Shown: one piece after another, positions 5,852 through 6,134 of the stretch
Position numbering within the stretch: the stretch's first letter is position 1
Layout of the letters: every line of letters starts with the position of its first letter
Assembly: GCA_049416425.1 (NCBI GenBank)
Contig: JBMSHD010000121.1
Coordinates: 1-6,134 of the forward strand
DNA: 6,134 nt
Reading direction: 5' to 3'
DNA from: JBMSHD01 sp049416425
Lineage (GTDB): Bacteria; Pseudomonadota; Gammaproteobacteria; Francisellales; Francisellaceae
Translations under genes and position numbers: made by a program
Notes under the pieces: generated by a model
What the model was told of the DNA's origin: nothing
What the model saw: the letters and a program-made list of their open reading frames with translations, nothing else
Databases searched by the model: none

Positions 5852-6134
5852 CGATAAATCAAATCAATAAATTTCCTCCAAAGTTAATTTCCCTGTATGA
5901 CGTTTTTTATGAAAATGTTACTTTCCTTGAAAACAACCTCATTGCCACTTTAACAGCAATCTACATTAAAAAATGTCATCGCATAACTGTTTTCAAATTT
6001 TGCAGGGATTTCCAGTACGCGTTCCTAAACAGCAAAAATTTTCGGTGATAAAAGATATCTAACAAACAATAAAACCCTGATTTAGGAACGCGCGCAAAAT
6101 AACTTCCTTTTTTTCATGGCGAAATATCTTCCAA
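5852..6134. other. AT-rich stretch with no supportable gene
   Basis: No reading frame of useful length with a ribosome binding site is present on either strand. The stretch is clearly more AT-rich than the gene block. It contains an 8-bp inverted pair TTGAAAAC (5927-5934) / GTTTTCAA (5989-5996), a small ACATT-AAAA-AATGT hairpin (5963-5976) and the 12-bp inverted repeat listed separately. It may carry the 3' end of the tRNA transcript, a small RNA, or regulatory sequence of a gene beyond the right edge. Confidence 0.5.
6018..6092. repeat. 12-bp perfect inverted repeat, 51-base spacer
   Basis: CGCGTTCCTAAA (6018-6029) is exactly matched by TTTAGGAACGCG (6081-6092) in inverted orientation, with 6030-6080 between. 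The GC-rich tips stand out in an AT-rich surround. The spacer is AT-rich and shows no reading frame. As RNA it could form a long-loop stem; as DNA it could be a pair of operator half-sites or the ends of a very small non-autonomous element (75 bases overall). I see no flanking target duplication. The right arm has no T-tract directly after it, so it is not a standard terminator. Confidence 0.7.

Noticed and set aside
5927..5996. 8-bp inverted pair TTGAAAAC/GTTTTCAA as a regulatory structure
   Set aside because: Short, AT-rich and 54 bases apart, so easily expected by chance here.
6082..6117. Minus-strand ATG frame of 11 residues (MKKRKLFCARS) crossing the right arm of the inverted repeat
   Set aside because: Very short, with no convincing ribosome binding site; the lysine-rich start comes from a poly-A run.
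6116..6134. Plus-strand ATG beginning MAKYLP and running off the right edge
   Set aside because: Preceded by a pyrimidine run with no ribosome binding site, and only six codons are visible, so it cannot be judged.

Overview
The window looks like a chromosomal piece of a moderately AT-rich gammaproteobacterium. The evidence is the compact ribF-ileS-lspA order on one strand, a full-length bacterial-type isoleucyl-tRNA synthetase close in length and residue numbering to the E. coli enzyme, and tRNA genes with encoded CCA ends. The genus cannot be fixed by reading alone.

All five convincing protein genes lie on the minus strand and read right to left: a stand-alone mannose-6-phosphate-isomerase-type cupin (5545 to 5177), an exported protein of unknown function (5140 to 4457), ribF (4395 to 3457), ileS (3411 to 604) and lspA (617 to 135). 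Gaps are 36, 61 and 45 bases, and then ileS and lspA overlap by 14 bases, so ribF-ileS-lspA is very probably one transcription unit. A good sigma-70-type promoter sits just upstream of ribF (4425-4453), so this trio can be transcribed independently of the two upstream genes. The trio combines cofactor supply (FMN/FAD), isoleucyl-tRNA charging and lipoprotein maturation. Grouping them is a conserved feature of proteobacteria rather than a single pathway.

On the plus strand, divergent from the cupin gene, is a two-gene tRNA unit: tRNA-Thr(TGT) and tRNA-Asp(GTC), 7 bases apart, behind a clear promoter (5653-5680). The last ~280 bases are AT-rich and hold no gene I can support, but contain a perfect 12-bp inverted repeat with a 51-base spacer.

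At the left edge, downstream of lspA, a short plus-strand reading frame cut by the window edge weakly resembles the interior of an IS3-like transposase. It runs into a perfect 17-bp-stem palindrome (55-94). The fkpB-ispH genes that follow lspA in E. coli are not visible, so this edge may be a rearrangement scar.

Most of the window is ordinary housekeeping. I found no convincing evidence of a new system. The items most worth a second look are the exported protein, the two inverted repeats and the possible transposase remnant.
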